A DNA stretch of 64,000 nucleotides. Origin: Burkholderiales bacterium Ga0077547. Lineage in GTDB: Bacteria > Pseudomonadota > Gammaproteobacteria > Burkholderiales > Burkholderiaceae_C. The notes under the pieces are model-generated. The model was given only the letters and a program-made list of their open reading frames with translations. It was not told the DNA's origin and searched no databases. The stretch is from the NCBI GenBank assembly GCA_001464195.1, contig LNEY01000019.1, forward strand, positions 1-64,000, in the 5' to 3' direction. Positions 8,988-21,621 of the stretch are shown piece after piece (position 1 is the first letter of the stretch; each line of letters opens with the position of its first letter). A program made the position numbers and the translations under genes.

Positions 8988-10862
8988 TCAGATCTCGACC
9001 TTGGAGCCCAGCTCCACGACGCGGTTGGTGGGCAGTCGCAGGAAATCTGCCGCCGCAGCCGCATTGCGGTGCATGCTGGCGAAGAGCTTCTCGCGCCACA
9101 TGGCCATGCCATGGCCCAGCGTGGGGATCACGATGTCACGCGACAGGAAGTAACTGGTGTCCATCGGGTCCAGGGCCACGCCGCGCAGCTTCAGCAACTC
9201 CAAGGCCTCGGGAACATCGGGGTCGTTCTTGAAACCGAAACTCAACGTCACCTGCCAGCAATCGCGGCCGAGCGGCTCGATCTGGCACCGACGGTCGAAG
9301 CTCAGCCAGGGCACCTCGAGGTGGGTGACGGTGACAAACAGGTTGGTCTCGTGCAGCACCTTGTTGTGCTTCAGGTTGTGCAGCAGCGCGTTCGGCGTCA
9401 AGCCTTGCTCGCTGACCAGGAACACGGCCGTGCCCGGCACGCGCACAGGGGGGCTGACGAACACCGCATCCAGGAAGCTGTTCAGGTCGATCGCCTCGTC
9501 GCGCATGCGATCGTGCATCAGCCGCCGACCCTGCTTCCAGGTCATCATCAGCGTGAACAGCACGCCACCGAGCACCACCGGGAACCAGCCACCGTCGAAC
9601 AGCTTGACGGCATTGGCCGCGAAGAACAGCACATCGATCACGAAGAAGAAGAACGTGGCAGCGATGCACAGCGACCACGGGTACTTCCAGGCGTAGCGAA
9701 TGACAAAGAAGGTCATCGTCGTGGTAATGAGCATGTCGATCGTCACCGCGATGCCATAGGCACCGGCGAGCTTGCTGCTGGAGCCGAAGATGATCACGGC
9801 CAACACGATGCAGCCGTACAGGCTCCAGTTGACGAAGGGCACATAGATCTGCCCGGTTTCCTTGATGGAGGTGTGGGCAATGCGCAGGCGCGGCAGATAG
9901 CCCAGCTGGATGGCCTGCTTGGTAACGGAGAAGGCGGCTGTGATCAGCGCCTGCGAGGCGATCACCGTCGCACAGGTGGCCAGACCGATGAGGGGATACA
10001 GCGCCCACTGTGGCGCCATTTCGTAGAACGGGTTGCGCACGTTCTCCGGGTGATCCAGCAGCATCGCCCCTTGGCCAAAGTAGTTGATCACGAGCGCAGG
10101 CATCACCAGACCGAACCAGGCCAGGCGGATGGGCCGCTTTCCGAAATGGCCCATGTCGGCATACAGCGCCTCGGCGCCAGTGACGCACAACACGACCGAG
10201 CCCAGTGCGATGAAGGCGATCGTCGGTTGCGACGCCATGAACCTCACCGCATGGTGCGGGCTCAACGCCCACAACACATCAGGGTTGTTGACGATATGGA
10301 CGGCACCCAAAGCCGCCAGCACCACAAACCACAGCACCGTGATCGGCCCGAACAAGCGGCCGACGCTCGCCGTGCCAAAGCGCTGGAAGATGAACAGCAC
10401 AGTGAGCACGAGCAGCGTCAGCGGAACGACAAATCGATGCAGAGAAGGCGCAGCCACCTCCAGACCCTCGACCGCCGACAGCACCGAGATCGCCGGGGTG
10501 ATCACGCCATCGCCGAAAAAGATCGCCGTGCCGAAAATGCCGACCAACAGCAGCCGCTGTCGCAGCACGGGCCGGTGCTTCACCGCCTGTGATGCCAGTG
10601 CCAGCATGGCAATCAATCCGCCCTCGCCGTTGTTGTCGGCGCGCAGGATCAGCATCACGTACTTGAGCGAGACCACAACGGTCAGCGTCCAGAACACCAG
10701 CGACAGCACGCCGTAGATGTTGTCCGGCGTCAGCGGCACATGCCCACGGGCGAATACCTCCTTGAGCGCGTAAAGCGGGCTGGTCCCGATGTCACCGTAG
10801 ACGACACCGACAGCGCCTAGCGTCAGGGCAGCAAGACTGGAAGCGGGGCGGTGGGGAGTCAA
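8988..10862 (-). CDS. kup: Potassium uptake protein Kup
   Basis: Inner-membrane K+/H+ symporter of the Kup/HAK family, 624 residues. The N-terminal signature [21 protein letters not shown] (about 14-34) is diagnostic. About twelve membrane helices occupy residues 10-435, including [17 protein letters not shown], and a cytoplasmic C-terminal domain of about 190 residues follows. It lies 13 nt upstream of gshB and downstream of gshA on the same strand. Potassium efflux and glutathione are physiologically linked in proteobacteria (KefB/C gating), so the neighbourhood may be functional, but this is inference. Confidence 0.94.
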   Translation of the reverse strand: MTPHRPASSLAALTLGAVGVVYGDIGTSPLYALKEVFARGHVPLTPDNIYGVLSLVFWTLTVVVSLKYVMLILRADNNGEGGLIAMLALASQAVKHRPVLRQRLLLVGIFGTAIFFGDGVITPAISVLSAVEGLEVAAPSLHRFVVPLTLLVLTVLFIFQRFGTASVGRLFGPITVLWFVVLAALGAVHIVNNPDVLWALSPHHAVRFMASQPTIAFIALGSVVLCVTGAEALYADMGHFGKRPIRLAWFGLVMPALVINYFGQGAMLLDHPENVRNPFYEMAPQWALYPLIGLATCATVIASQALITAAFSVTKQAIQLGYLPRLRIAHTSIKETGQIYVPFVNWSLYGCIVLAVIIFGSSSKLAGAYGIAVTIDMLITTTMTFFVIRYAWKYPWSLCIAATFFFFVIDVLFFAANAVKLFDGGWFPVVLGGVLFTLMMTWKQGRRLMHDRMRDEAIDLNSFLDAVFVSPPVRVPGTAVFLVSEQGLTPNALLHNLKHNKVLHETNLFVTVTHLEVPWLSFDRRCQIEPLGRDCWQVTLSFGFKNDPDVPEALELLKLRGVALDPMDTSYFLSRDIVIPTLGHGMAMWREKLFASMHRNAAAAADFLRLPTNRVVELGSKVEI

Positions 10863-11031
10863 GATGAACCGGCTTCAGATCCGGCAGAGGCGTTTGGAAA
10901 ACGACAGCGGATTGTGCGCCTCGGGGCGCACCCTCACGCTGTGGCGAAGCCCCGCGCGAGGGCTCAATCAGTCAGGATTGTTGCGGTGCAGCAACGCCCA
11001 TGCTTGGCGTGACGCTGACCTTACTTCTTGC

Positions 11032-12327
11032 TTACTCGTAGACCTCGGCTTCCGGGTCGGTCGACTCCAGTTCGTAGCTCGCAGCGACCATGGCCAGGCG
11101 CGCAATCACGCCATACATGTAGAAGCGATTGGGCGCACTGGCGCCAGGCTTGACACCCGGGCGCGGCAGGTGGCCCGATTCAGCGAAGGCCAGCGGCACA
11201 AAGCTCGCCCCGGGCGAGTTCAGGTTCTCGTCAATGCCGCGTTCTGCGTTGACGCGGTAGAAGCCGCCGACGACATAGCGGTCGATCATGTAGACCACCG
11301 GCTCGGCCACTGCGTCGTTGACGCGCTCATACGTCGGCACGCCTTCCTGCAGGATCACCTCGCTGACCTCCTGACCGTCCTTGATCACGCTCATCTTGTT
11401 GCGCGAGCGGCGGTTCAGATCGACCAGATCCTTCGGGTCGCGCACGGTCATGATGCCCATGCCATACGTACCGGCATCGGCCTTCACGATGATGAACGGC
11501 TTCTCCTGGATGCCGTATTCCTTGTACTTGCGGCGGATCTTGGCGAGCAGCGCCTCGGCGTTGCTCATCAGGCACTCGGCGCCGGTACCGTCGGTGAAAT
11601 TGACTTCGCCACAACGTGCGAACAGCGGGTTGATCAGCCAGGGGTCCATGCCCAGGAGCTTCGCGAACTTCTTCGCCACCTCCTCGTAGGCCGCGAAATG
11701 GTTGGTCTTGCGGCGCACGGCCCAGCCCGCATGCAAGGGGGGCAGCAGGTACTGCTCGTGCAGGTTCTCCAGCACCTTCGGGATACCGGCCGACAGGTCG
11801 TTGTTCAGCAGGATCGTGCAGGGATCGAAGTCCTTCAGGCCCAGGCGGCCCCGACTGCGAACCAGCGGCTCCAGCATCAGTGAAGTGCCGTCGGGCAATT
11901 CGATCGCGGTCGGGCTCGTGATCGCATCGTCCAGCGTGCCCAGGCGCACGTTCATGCCGGCCATGTGGAAGATTTGCATCAGCCGCTGCACGTTGGCCAG
12001 ATAGAAGGTGTTCCGCGTGTGCTTCTCTGGAATCAGCAGCAGGTTCTTCGCTTCGGGGCAGATCTTTTCAATCGCCGCCATCGCAGCCTGCACGGCCAAC
12101 GGCAACATCTCGGCCGTCAGGTTGTTGAAGCCGCCGGGAAAGAGGTTGGTGTCCACCGGCGCCAGCTTGAAGCCCGCATTTCGCACGTCGACCGAGGTGT
12201 AGAACGGGGGCGTGTGCTCCATCCATTCGAGGCGGAACCAGCGCTCGATCGCCGGCAGCGATTCCAGAATGCGCTGCTCGAGCTCGTTGGTGGGGCCTGT
12301 CAGTGCGGTGATGAGGTGTGGAACCAT
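11032..12327 (-). CDS. gshA: Glutamate–cysteine ligase, proteobacterial type
   Basis: First enzyme of glutathione synthesis, making gamma-glutamylcysteine with ATP. The 431-residue sequence is the GshA form found in beta- and some gammaproteobacteria, unrelated in length to the 518-residue E. coli enzyme. It has PFYTSVDVRNAGFKLAPVDT, LFPGGFNNL, PEKHTRNTFYLANVQRL, ILLNNDLSAGIP, FIIVKADAGTYGMGIMTV and PVVYMIDRYVVGGFYRVN. It starts at the ATG at 12327 and lies 169 nt upstream of kup. That gap holds a short inverted sequence (TTGCGGTGCAGCAA) but no clear terminator. Confidence 0.93.
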   Translation of the reverse strand: MVPHLITALTGPTNELEQRILESLPAIERWFRLEWMEHTPPFYTSVDVRNAGFKLAPVDTNLFPGGFNNLTAEMLPLAVQAAMAAIEKICPEAKNLLLIPEKHTRNTFYLANVQRLMQIFHMAGMNVRLGTLDDAITSPTAIELPDGTSLMLEPLVRSRGRLGLKDFDPCTILLNNDLSAGIPKVLENLHEQYLLPPLHAGWAVRRKTNHFAAYEEVAKKFAKLLGMDPWLINPLFARCGEVNFTDGTGAECLMSNAEALLAKIRRKYKEYGIQEKPFIIVKADAGTYGMGIMTVRDPKDLVDLNRRSRNKMSVIKDGQEVSEVILQEGVPTYERVNDAVAEPVVYMIDRYVVGGFYRVNAERGIDENLNSPGASFVPLAFAESGHLPRPGVKPGASAPNRFYMYGVIARLAMVAASYELESTDPEAEVYE

Positions 12328-12422
12328 GGTGCTGCCTGATTGCGATTGGCGACATGCAGAAGCGCATCGCGACAGGTCATTCTAGAAGTGCATCGCAGAT
12401 GCCGTTTGCATCGCCCAAAAAC

Positions 12423-12446
12423 AAGAGCCGCCTTGCGGCGGCTCTT
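12423..12446 (-). terminator. Rho-independent terminator after amtB
   Basis: A perfect 10-bp stem (AAGAGCCGCC / GGCGGCTCTT) with a four-base loop is followed on the minus strand by TGTTTTTGGG. It lies about 50 nt beyond the amtB stop and upstream of gshA, so it should end the porin–glnK–amtB transcript. Confidence 0.85.
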
Positions 12447-12496
12447 GAACTCGCATCGGATCGGACCTGAATCAGGCCCGATCCTGTGCAACGAGC

Positions 12497-14050
12497 TTAC
12501 TGGTGATAAGCGGTTTCGCCGTGCGACGAAATGTCGAGGCCTTCGCGCTCTTCGTCTTCTGCCACACGCAGACCGATCACCAGGTCGACCACCTTGAACG
12601 CGACGATGGAGACCACGCCAGACCACACCACGGTGATCGCCACCGCCTTGGCCTGAATCCAGACCTGAGCCGCGATCGAGTAGTCGGCCGGAGCGACCAT
12701 CGCCACGGTCACCCAGTCGGCCACATAGCCCGGGCCACCGAGGCTTGGGGCATTGAAGACGCCGGTCAGCAACGCACCGACGATGCCGCCGACGCCGTGA
12801 ACGCCGAACACATCGAGCGAGTCATCGGCACCGAGGAGCTTCTTCAGACCCGTGACGCCCCACAGGCAGGCGAAGCCAGCCACCGCACCGATCACGAGCG
12901 CACCGCCGATGCCCACGTTGCCGCAGGCCGGGGTGATCGCGACCAAGCCCGCAACGGCACCCGACGCAGCACCCAGCATCGAAGCCTTGCCCTTCATCAG
13001 CGCTTCACCGACGCACCAAGCCAGCACCGCGATGGCGGTAGCGGCAAAGGTATTGATGAAAGCCAGCGCGGCGAAGCCGTTCGCTTCGAGGGCGGAGCCG
13101 GCATTGAAGCCGAACCAGCCCACCCACAGCAGCGAGGCCCCGACCATGGTCAACGTGAGCGAGTGAGGCGTGAACGCTTCCTTGCCGTAGCCCACCCGCT
13201 TACCGACCATGTAGGCACCCACCAAACCGGCAACCGCCGCGTTGATGTGCACCACGGTGCCGCCAGCGAAGTCAAGCGCGCCCGATTGCCAGATGAAACC
13301 GGCCTTGGAGGTCATCTCCGCCGCCACATCGGCCGACGAGTACGCGTCAGGGCCCATCCAGAACCAGACCATGTGGGCCATCGGCGCGTAGCTGAAGGTG
13401 AACCAGATCGCCATGAACGCCAGCACGGCGGAAAACTTCATCCGCTCGGCAAACGCACCCACGATCAGCGCACAGGTAATGGCTGCAAAGGAAGCCTGGA
13501 AGGCGGCAAAGACGACCTCAGGGATGTAGACACCTTTGCTGAAGGTGGCCGCATTGGCGAACGTGCCCGCCGCGTTGTCCCAGACGCCCTTCATCATCAG
13601 ACGATCCAGGCCACCAAAGAAGGCATTGCCCTCGGTAAATGCCAGGCTGTAGCCGTACACGAACCACAGCACGGCGATCATCGAGAACGTCACCATCACC
13701 TGCATCAGCACCGACAGCATGTTCTTGCTGCGGACGAGGCCACCGTAGAAGAGCGCGAGCCCCGGGATGGCCATCATGATGACGATGATGGTGGCGACCA
13801 TCATCCATGCAGTGTCGCCCTTGTTGGGCACGGGCGCCGCAGCGGGAGGAGCCTCGGTTGCAGCGGCCTCAGTGGCAGCGGCAGCCTCGACTGGCGGTGC
13901 GGCCATCGGCTCAGCCGCAGCCTCGGGTGCAGCGACCGCCGCAACCGGTGCCGCCTCTGGCGCAGAGGCCGCTGCATCCTCGGCGAACGATGTCGCGGAG
14001 TAGCCCAGGACCGCGAGGCCCAAGGCAAGGGAAGCAATCAGTTTTTTCAT
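12497..14050 (-). CDS. amtB: Ammonium transporter AmtB
   Basis: Inner-membrane ammonium channel of the Amt/Mep/Rh family, 517 residues. A signal peptide (MKKLIASLALGLAVLGYSATSFA) is followed by an Ala/Pro/Glu-rich stretch (about residues 24-78). The eleven-helix Amt domain then begins at GDTAWMMVATIIVIMMAIPGLALFYGG. It includes DFAGGTVVHINAAVAGLVGA with a pore His and DVFGVHGVGGIVGALLTGVF with the second pore His and the family signature. The C-terminus (LRVAEDEEREGLDISSHGE) is the conserved tail that contacts PII. Co-transcribed with glnK, as usual for this pair. The low-complexity extension is unusually long compared with E. coli AmtB. Confidence 0.96.
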   Translation of the reverse strand: MKKLIASLALGLAVLGYSATSFAEDAAASAPEAAPVAAVAAPEAAAEPMAAPPVEAAAATEAAATEAPPAAAPVPNKGDTAWMMVATIIVIMMAIPGLALFYGGLVRSKNMLSVLMQVMVTFSMIAVLWFVYGYSLAFTEGNAFFGGLDRLMMKGVWDNAAGTFANAATFSKGVYIPEVVFAAFQASFAAITCALIVGAFAERMKFSAVLAFMAIWFTFSYAPMAHMVWFWMGPDAYSSADVAAEMTSKAGFIWQSGALDFAGGTVVHINAAVAGLVGAYMVGKRVGYGKEAFTPHSLTLTMVGASLLWVGWFGFNAGSALEANGFAALAFINTFAATAIAVLAWCVGEALMKGKASMLGAASGAVAGLVAITPACGNVGIGGALVIGAVAGFACLWGVTGLKKLLGADDSLDVFGVHGVGGIVGALLTGVFNAPSLGGPGYVADWVTVAMVAPADYSIAAQVWIQAKAVAITVVWSGVVSIVAFKVVDLVIGLRVAEDEEREGLDISSHGETAYHQ

Positions 14051-14076
14051 GGGAAGAGTTCTTTCTCGGTTGGGCT

Positions 14077-14427
<351 letters not shown>

Positions 14428-15219
14428 TCAGAACGTCTTCGAGAGCGAAACGACGCCGGTGCCATTGCTGATGTTGCGGGTCACGCCAGCCAGGCTGCGG
14501 TTGGTGTCGATGTAGCTCACAGCTGCCACGAAGCCATTGCTGAAGCCGTAGGTGAAGCCAATCTTCCAGTCGATGATGTCGTTCTCAATGGCGGTCTTGC
14601 CAATCTCGGTGACCTTGGCAGATCCTTTGAGCTTTTGGAATCCGACGTGGGCGTTCACGCCGAAGCCGCTGCCCAGGTCGTAGGCGCCAGACAAATCGAT
14701 GTAGTAAGAGCCGCCAGCGTTGCCGCCACCGGGAAAGATCTGCTCAGCGTTGAAGAAGTCGCTCAGCGGGTAATAGAACTTGGCGCTGACCGGGCCATAG
14801 CTGCCGCCGACGTACAGCTCGGTGTTCTTGACCTTCGTTTGACCGGCACGACCGCTGCCAGGGTAGTAGTAATAGATCGCGCCAAGGTCGTAGCCGAAAT
14901 CAGCCAGCGTGCCCTTGTAGCCACCGTAGAAGTCCATCTCGATGTTGGCGCCCTGGAAGAAGTCAGAGTCGATGTTCGAGTTCCAGTTGCCGATGTAGAA
15001 ACCCGAGCTGTGAGCCACATCGAAGCCGCCGGAGATGGCTGGCTGCTTGTTCGTCTGCGAGATGCCGCGGAAGCGGTAGTCGGACGCCAATGACAAGTTG
15101 CCCGTGACGGTCCAGTCAGGCGCAGGAGCGGCCGCTGCAGGGGCTGCGCTTTGGGCGTGGGCCAGGGTGGACACCTAAGCGATCAGTGCGGAAGCCAGTG
15201 CGATGTAAGTTTTGTTCAT
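14428..15219 (-). pseudogene. TorF-family putative porin, amber codon in signal peptide
   Basis: Outer-membrane beta-barrel of the TorF/TIGR02001 family. The mature part is intact: NLSLASDYRFRGISQTNKQPAISGGFDVAHSSGFYIGNWNS at the N-terminus, aromatic-rich beta strands, and a terminal Phe (VVSLSKTF) as expected for BAM recognition. From the ATG at 15219 the frame reads MNKTYIALASALIA, then TAG (15177-15175), then VSTLAHAQSA, so the stop lies inside an otherwise perfect signal peptide. A GTG at 15174 would start after the stop but would remove most of the signal sequence. It is the first gene of the glnK–amtB operon. Either a recent nonsense mutation, suppression, or a sequence error. Confidence 0.8.
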
Positions 15220-15263
15220 GTTTGATGTTTGAGAGTGGAGGGGAGCCGTGCGAACAAGCTTTC

Positions 15264-15279
15264 TGCAGAAACCGTGCCC
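15264..15279 (-). promoter_or_regulatory. Sigma-54 promoter of the porin–glnK–amtB operon
   Basis: Minus-strand GGGCACGGTTTCTGCA matches the -24/-12 consensus TGGCACG-N4-TTGCA. The invariant GG (15278-15277) and GC (15266-15265) are exactly 10 nt apart. The predicted start near 15253 gives a leader of about 34 nt to the ATG at 15219. Confidence 0.75.
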
Positions 15280-15362
15280 GCGCTCGCCACGCCCAAAGCC
15301 GCCCGCGACACCCCGACCTCCGGTGTCTCGGCGCCCCGTTTACGGGCAATTGCACGCTGAGC

Positions 15363-15377
15363 GCACTTGTTTGGTGC
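15363..15377. promoter_or_regulatory. Candidate NtrC binding site
   Basis: The palindrome GCAC-N7-GTGC at 15363-15377 has the spacing of the NtrC consensus (TGCACC-N5-GGTGCA). It lies about 110 bp upstream of the expected start of the sigma-54 promoter, a normal enhancer distance, and points to nitrogen-limitation control of the operon. Confidence 0.65.
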
Positions 15378-15438
15378 CGTTTGGCGTTGCCCACTTCCGG
15401 GGGAATTCAACATCCGGACGACCTGCCACCATGCCGTC

Positions 15439-16971
15439 ATGGCCCTCGCTCTTGTCCACAGCCGCGCCCTCGACGGACTGAATGCACCCCCCGTCACTGT
15501 CGAAGTCCACCTGGCCAACGGCCTGCCCAGCTTCACGCTGGTGGGCCTGGCCGATACCGAGGTCAAAGAAGCTCGCGAGCGGGTACGCGCGGCCTTGCAA
15601 AACAGTGAACTGGAGTTCCCGCACAACAAGCGCATCACGGTGAACCTAGCGCCGGCCGATCTGCCCAAGGAGTCGGGACGCTTCGACTTGCCGATCGCGC
15701 TGGGCATCCTCGCAGCCAGTGGGCAAATTGACGCCAATCTCCTGGGTCAGGCCGAGTACGCGGGTGAGTTGTCCCTGGCCGGTGACTTGCGGCCGGTTCG
15801 CGGCGCGATTGCGATGGCTTTGGCATTGCGGCGCGTCGGCTCACTGCGATCCCTGGTGTTGCCCCAGGCCAGCGCCCAGGAGGCATCGCTCGTTCCGGGC
15901 TTGCGCGTGCACAGCGCAGGGCATCTGCTCGACGTGGTGCGCTCACTGCTGCCGACCGAAGCGGACGGCGCCGTCTCTCTCCCGCTGGCTGAAGCACCCT
16001 CCTTCACCACAGCGCCGACACCCCGCATCGCAATCGACCTGCGCGATGTGAAGGGACAAGCAGCCGCCAAACGGGCCCTCGAAGTGGCCGCCGCCGGCGG
16101 CCACAGCGTCCTGATGAGCGGGCCGCCCGGCACCGGCAAGTCGATGCTCGCCCAGTGCTTCGCCGGCATGCTGCCCAGCTTGTCAGAGGCCCAGGCCCTG
16201 GAATCGGCTGCGGTGATCAGCCTGAACGGTCGTCCCTTCGATGCCACTCAATGGGCGCAGCGGCCCTATCGCAGTCCACACCACACGGCCTCCTCGGTGG
16301 CGTTGGTCGGTGGCGGCTCGCCGCCGCGGCCGGGTGAGATTTCATTGGCTCACGAGGGCGTGCTGTTCCTGGACGAACTGCCCGAGTTCCCGAGGATGGC
16401 ACTGGAAGCGCTGCGCGAACCGCTCGAAACCGGCCGCATCATCATTTCTCGCGCAGCACGCCAAGCTGAGTTTCCCGCCCGCTTTCAGTTGCTCGCTGCC
16501 ATGAATCCCTGTCCCTGCGGTCACCATGGCAGCACCCTGAAACCCTGTTGCTGCGCACCGGACACGGTGAGCCGTTACCAGGCGCGCATCAGCGGTCCCC
16601 TGCTCGACCGCATCGATCTGCAAGTCGAGGTGCCGGCGATGTCAGCCGAGGCGCTGATGCAGGCCCCCGACGGTGAGTCCTCCGCCACCGTCGCCACCCG
16701 GGTGGCCATCGCTCAACAACGCCAGCAGCAGCGTCAGGGCTGCTTGAATGCCGCGCTGTCCGGCAACGCGCTGGAAGAACACTGCGCGCTGGACGAGCCC
16801 GCGTCACGATTTCTGGCGGCTGCCGCATCGCGCCTGGCCTGGTCTGCTCGCAGCCACCACCGGGTGCTGCGCATGGCGCGCACTGTCGCCGACCTGGCCA
16901 GCAGCGCCTCGATCCACAGCGCGCACCTGGCCGAAGCCATCCAGTACCGGCGGGTGCTCTCCGCACGCTGA
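15439..16971 (+). CDS. comM: YifB/ComM-family Mg-chelatase-like AAA+ ATPase
   Basis: Hexameric AAA+ helicase of the ComM family, which promotes branch migration during natural transformation. The 510-residue protein has the N-terminal Lon-like domain (MALALVHSRALDGLNAPPVTVEVHLANGLP...ADLPKESGRFDLPIALGIL), Walker A SGPPGTGKSM (about 231-240), Walker B GVLFLDELPEF, and the Cys-rich NPCPCGHHGSTLKPCCCAPD insertion. The C-terminal lid includes SHHRVLRMARTVADLA. Start is the ATG at 15439. It is divergent from the nitrogen operon, so the NtrC site lies between the two. Confidence 0.93.
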   Translation: MALALVHSRALDGLNAPPVTVEVHLANGLPSFTLVGLADTEVKEARERVRAALQNSELEFPHNKRITVNLAPADLPKESGRFDLPIALGILAASGQIDANLLGQAEYAGELSLAGDLRPVRGAIAMALALRRVGSLRSLVLPQASAQEASLVPGLRVHSAGHLLDVVRSLLPTEADGAVSLPLAEAPSFTTAPTPRIAIDLRDVKGQAAAKRALEVAAAGGHSVLMSGPPGTGKSMLAQCFAGMLPSLSEAQALESAAVISLNGRPFDATQWAQRPYRSPHHTASSVALVGGGSPPRPGEISLAHEGVLFLDELPEFPRMALEALREPLETGRIIISRAARQAEFPARFQLLAAMNPCPCGHHGSTLKPCCCAPDTVSRYQARISGPLLDRIDLQVEVPAMSAEALMQAPDGESSATVATRVAIAQQRQQQRQGCLNAALSGNALEEHCALDEPASRFLAAAASRLAWSARSHHRVLRMARTVADLASSASIHSAHLAEAIQYRRVLSAR

Positions 16972-16999
16972 GTGCACCGCAGCACCCGGCAACCGCTCG

Positions 17000-19753
<2,754 letters not shown>

Positions 19754-19917
19754 GGAGGCATCACTTGCTGGCCGCGCGATCACCACGGCCCGTGGGTCGG
19801 GTGAGCGCGGTTGACGACTGCCCTGCCCAAGCCTGGAAGCCGAAACGCCGTGTGACGGCGGGGCTCTCGCAGCGCTCCTTGAGCACTGCATATTCTAGGC
19901 GTCGCGTCAGCCATGAA

Positions 19918-19947
19918 AAAAGGCCGACGCGTTGACGTCGGCCTTTT
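19918..19947 (-). terminator. Rho-independent terminator after the SWIB gene
   Basis: A perfect 12-bp stem (AAAAGGCCGACG / CGTCGGCCTTTT) with a six-base loop is followed by T-rich sequence on the minus strand. It lies about 45 nt after the SWIB stop and upstream of metH. Confidence 0.85.
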
Positions 19948-19992
19948 CATTGACGGCGTTCGGACGCCGACTTCACGCCATCGCAGGCGCGA

Positions 19993-20358
19993 TCACTTCA
20001 GGTGCGCGCTGACCAGCTTGGTCATTTCGAACATCGTGACCTGAGGCTTCTTGAAGATTTCCTTCAGCTTCGCATCGGCGTTGATGTTCGTCTTCTTGGT
20101 CGCGTCTTGCAGCTTGTGGGCCTTGATGTACTCCCACAGCTTCTTCGTCACCTCGGTGCGGGGCACCGGTGTCGCGCCGATGATCGCTGCCAGTTGCGGG
20201 CTCGGCGTCACCGCCTTCATGAACGCCGCATTCGGTGAGCGCTTCGCGGCTGGCGCAGCGGCCTTCTTGGCCGCAGGCTTGGCCACCGCATTCTTCACGG
20301 CTGCGGCCTTCTTTGCGGGTGCCGCTTTCTTGGCCGGAGCCTTCTTCGCAGTTGCCAT
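19993..20358 (-). CDS. SWIB/MDM2 domain protein with Lys/Ala-rich tail
   Basis: Small basic protein of 121 residues. Residues 1-45 are a Lys/Ala/Pro repeat region (MATAKKAPAKKAAPAKKAAA), like histone H1 tails, suited to DNA binding. Residues 50-121 form a SWIB domain (LAAIIGATPVPRTEVTKKLWEYIKAHKLQD...INADAKLKEIFKKPQVTMFEMTKLVSAHLK). Such proteins are known from chlamydiae and betaproteobacteria; the role is probably nucleoid-related but unproven. The ATG at 20358 is preceded by GGAGAGAAC. Ends at a strong terminator. Confidence 0.88.
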   Translation of the reverse strand: MATAKKAPAKKAAPAKKAAAVKNAVAKPAAKKAAAPAAKRSPNAAFMKAVTPSPQLAAIIGATPVPRTEVTKKLWEYIKAHKLQDATKKTNINADAKLKEIFKKPQVTMFEMTKLVSAHLK

Positions 20359-20538
20359 GTCTGTTCTCTCCATCAAGTAAGGGGTTGATGTGCCGGGCTG
20401 GCGGAGAGCCGCGTGAGCCCTCGTCGTCACAGCCTTCGTGCGCCGCCGATGGTACTGCTTGCCCCGTGCGTTGAGAAGCCAGTTTCCTAGGAGAAACACG
20501 CATTCTTGCGCCCAGCACACCGGAATGTCGTGTCTGCG

Positions 20539-21525
20539 TCACGCAGAAGCGTCGCTTCGACCGGCCTCACCGACTCGCGGCGCCGTGCGCACGCTCCACA
20601 CCATCGTGATCGCGAGCACGCCCACGACGACACCGAGCGAGACCAGTACCGGAATCTTGTAGACGTCGATCAGCAGCATCTTGGTGCCGATGAAGACCAG
20701 GATCACGGCGAGGCCGTAGCTCAGCAGGTGGAACTTCGCAGCGACTGCGGCCAGCAGGAAGAACATGGCGCGCAGGCCGAGGATCGCGAAGATGTTCGAG
20801 GTGAGCACGATGAACGGATCGTCGGTGATGGCAAAGATGGCCGGGATCGAGTCGACCGCGAAGATCACATCGGTGATGCCCACGAGCGCCACCACCATGA
20901 GCAGCGGCGTGGCGATGCGCTTGCCGTTCTCGACGGTGAAGAACTTCTCGCCGTCGAAGTTTTTCGACACCGGCATCATGCGGCGCATCAGCTTCAGCGC
21001 CGGGTTGTCGTCGAGCGACTGTTCCTTACCGGCCGCCCACCACATCTTGATGCCGGTGAGCAACAAGAACGCGCCGAACACGTACAGTACCCAATGGAAC
21101 TGCGCGATCAACCAGCTGCCCACCAGGATCATCACGGTTCGCAGCACGATCGCCCCGACGATGCCCAGCATCAGCACTCGCTTCTGGTACGCCGGCGGCA
21201 CCGCGAAGTAGGTGAAGATCATCAGGAAGATGAAGATGTTGTCGACGGCGAGCGACTTCTCGATCAGGTAACCCGTCAGGAACTCCATCGCCCGCGTGTC
21301 GGCCTGTGCCACCACGGCAGGGTCGGGGCTTTGCGTCAGCGCCCACCAGAACAAGGCGTTGAAGGCCAAGCTCAGCGCGACCCACAGCAGCGACCACCGG
21401 ACCGCCTCCTTGACGGAGACCTCGTGGGCGCCTTGCTTCTTCAGTACGACGAAATCAATGAACAGCGCCGCCAGAACCGACAGCACAAAGAAACCCCACA
21501 GCCAAACGGGCGCGATAGAACTCAT
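20539..21525 (-). CDS. TerC/Alx-family membrane protein (riboswitch-controlled)
   Basis: Integral membrane protein of 328 residues with about nine helices, of the TerC family to which the manganese exporter Alx belongs. Characteristic acidic motifs within membrane segments are ALFIDFVVLKKQGAHEVSVKEA, GYLIEKSLAVDNIFIFLMIF and VVALVGITDVIFAVDSIPAIFAIT. It starts MSSIAPVWLWG. A yybP-ykoY element in its 5' leader strongly supports a role in Mn2+ homeostasis, by analogy with E. coli alx. It differs from the second TerC-family gene at 48332, which is shorter and has no riboswitch. Confidence 0.9.
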   Translation of the reverse strand: MSSIAPVWLWGFFVLSVLAALFIDFVVLKKQGAHEVSVKEAVRWSLLWVALSLAFNALFWWALTQSPDPAVVAQADTRAMEFLTGYLIEKSLAVDNIFIFLMIFTYFAVPPAYQKRVLMLGIVGAIVLRTVMILVGSWLIAQFHWVLYVFGAFLLLTGIKMWWAAGKEQSLDDNPALKLMRRMMPVSKNFDGEKFFTVENGKRIATPLLMVVALVGITDVIFAVDSIPAIFAITDDPFIVLTSNIFAILGLRAMFFLLAAVAAKFHLLSYGLAVILVFIGTKMLLIDVYKIPVLVSLGVVVGVLAITMVWSVRTAPRVGEAGRSDASA

Positions 21526-21621
21526 GAAAACTCCCGGACAGGTTGATTGAACCGACCCGGTCGGAGGTGTCGCACCGATGGCTGCAAGTACAGCACCACC
21601 GCGCTCTCACGAACGACCGGG

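Noticed and set aside
8874-10592. Plus-strand frame of 572 codons opposite kup
   Set aside because: His/Gln/Arg-rich antisense shadow typical of GC-rich genes; kup on the other strand is unambiguous.
19754-19917. Cobalamin riboswitch in front of metH
   Set aside because: The conserved B12-box sequence is not recognisable and the leader is short after the preceding terminator.
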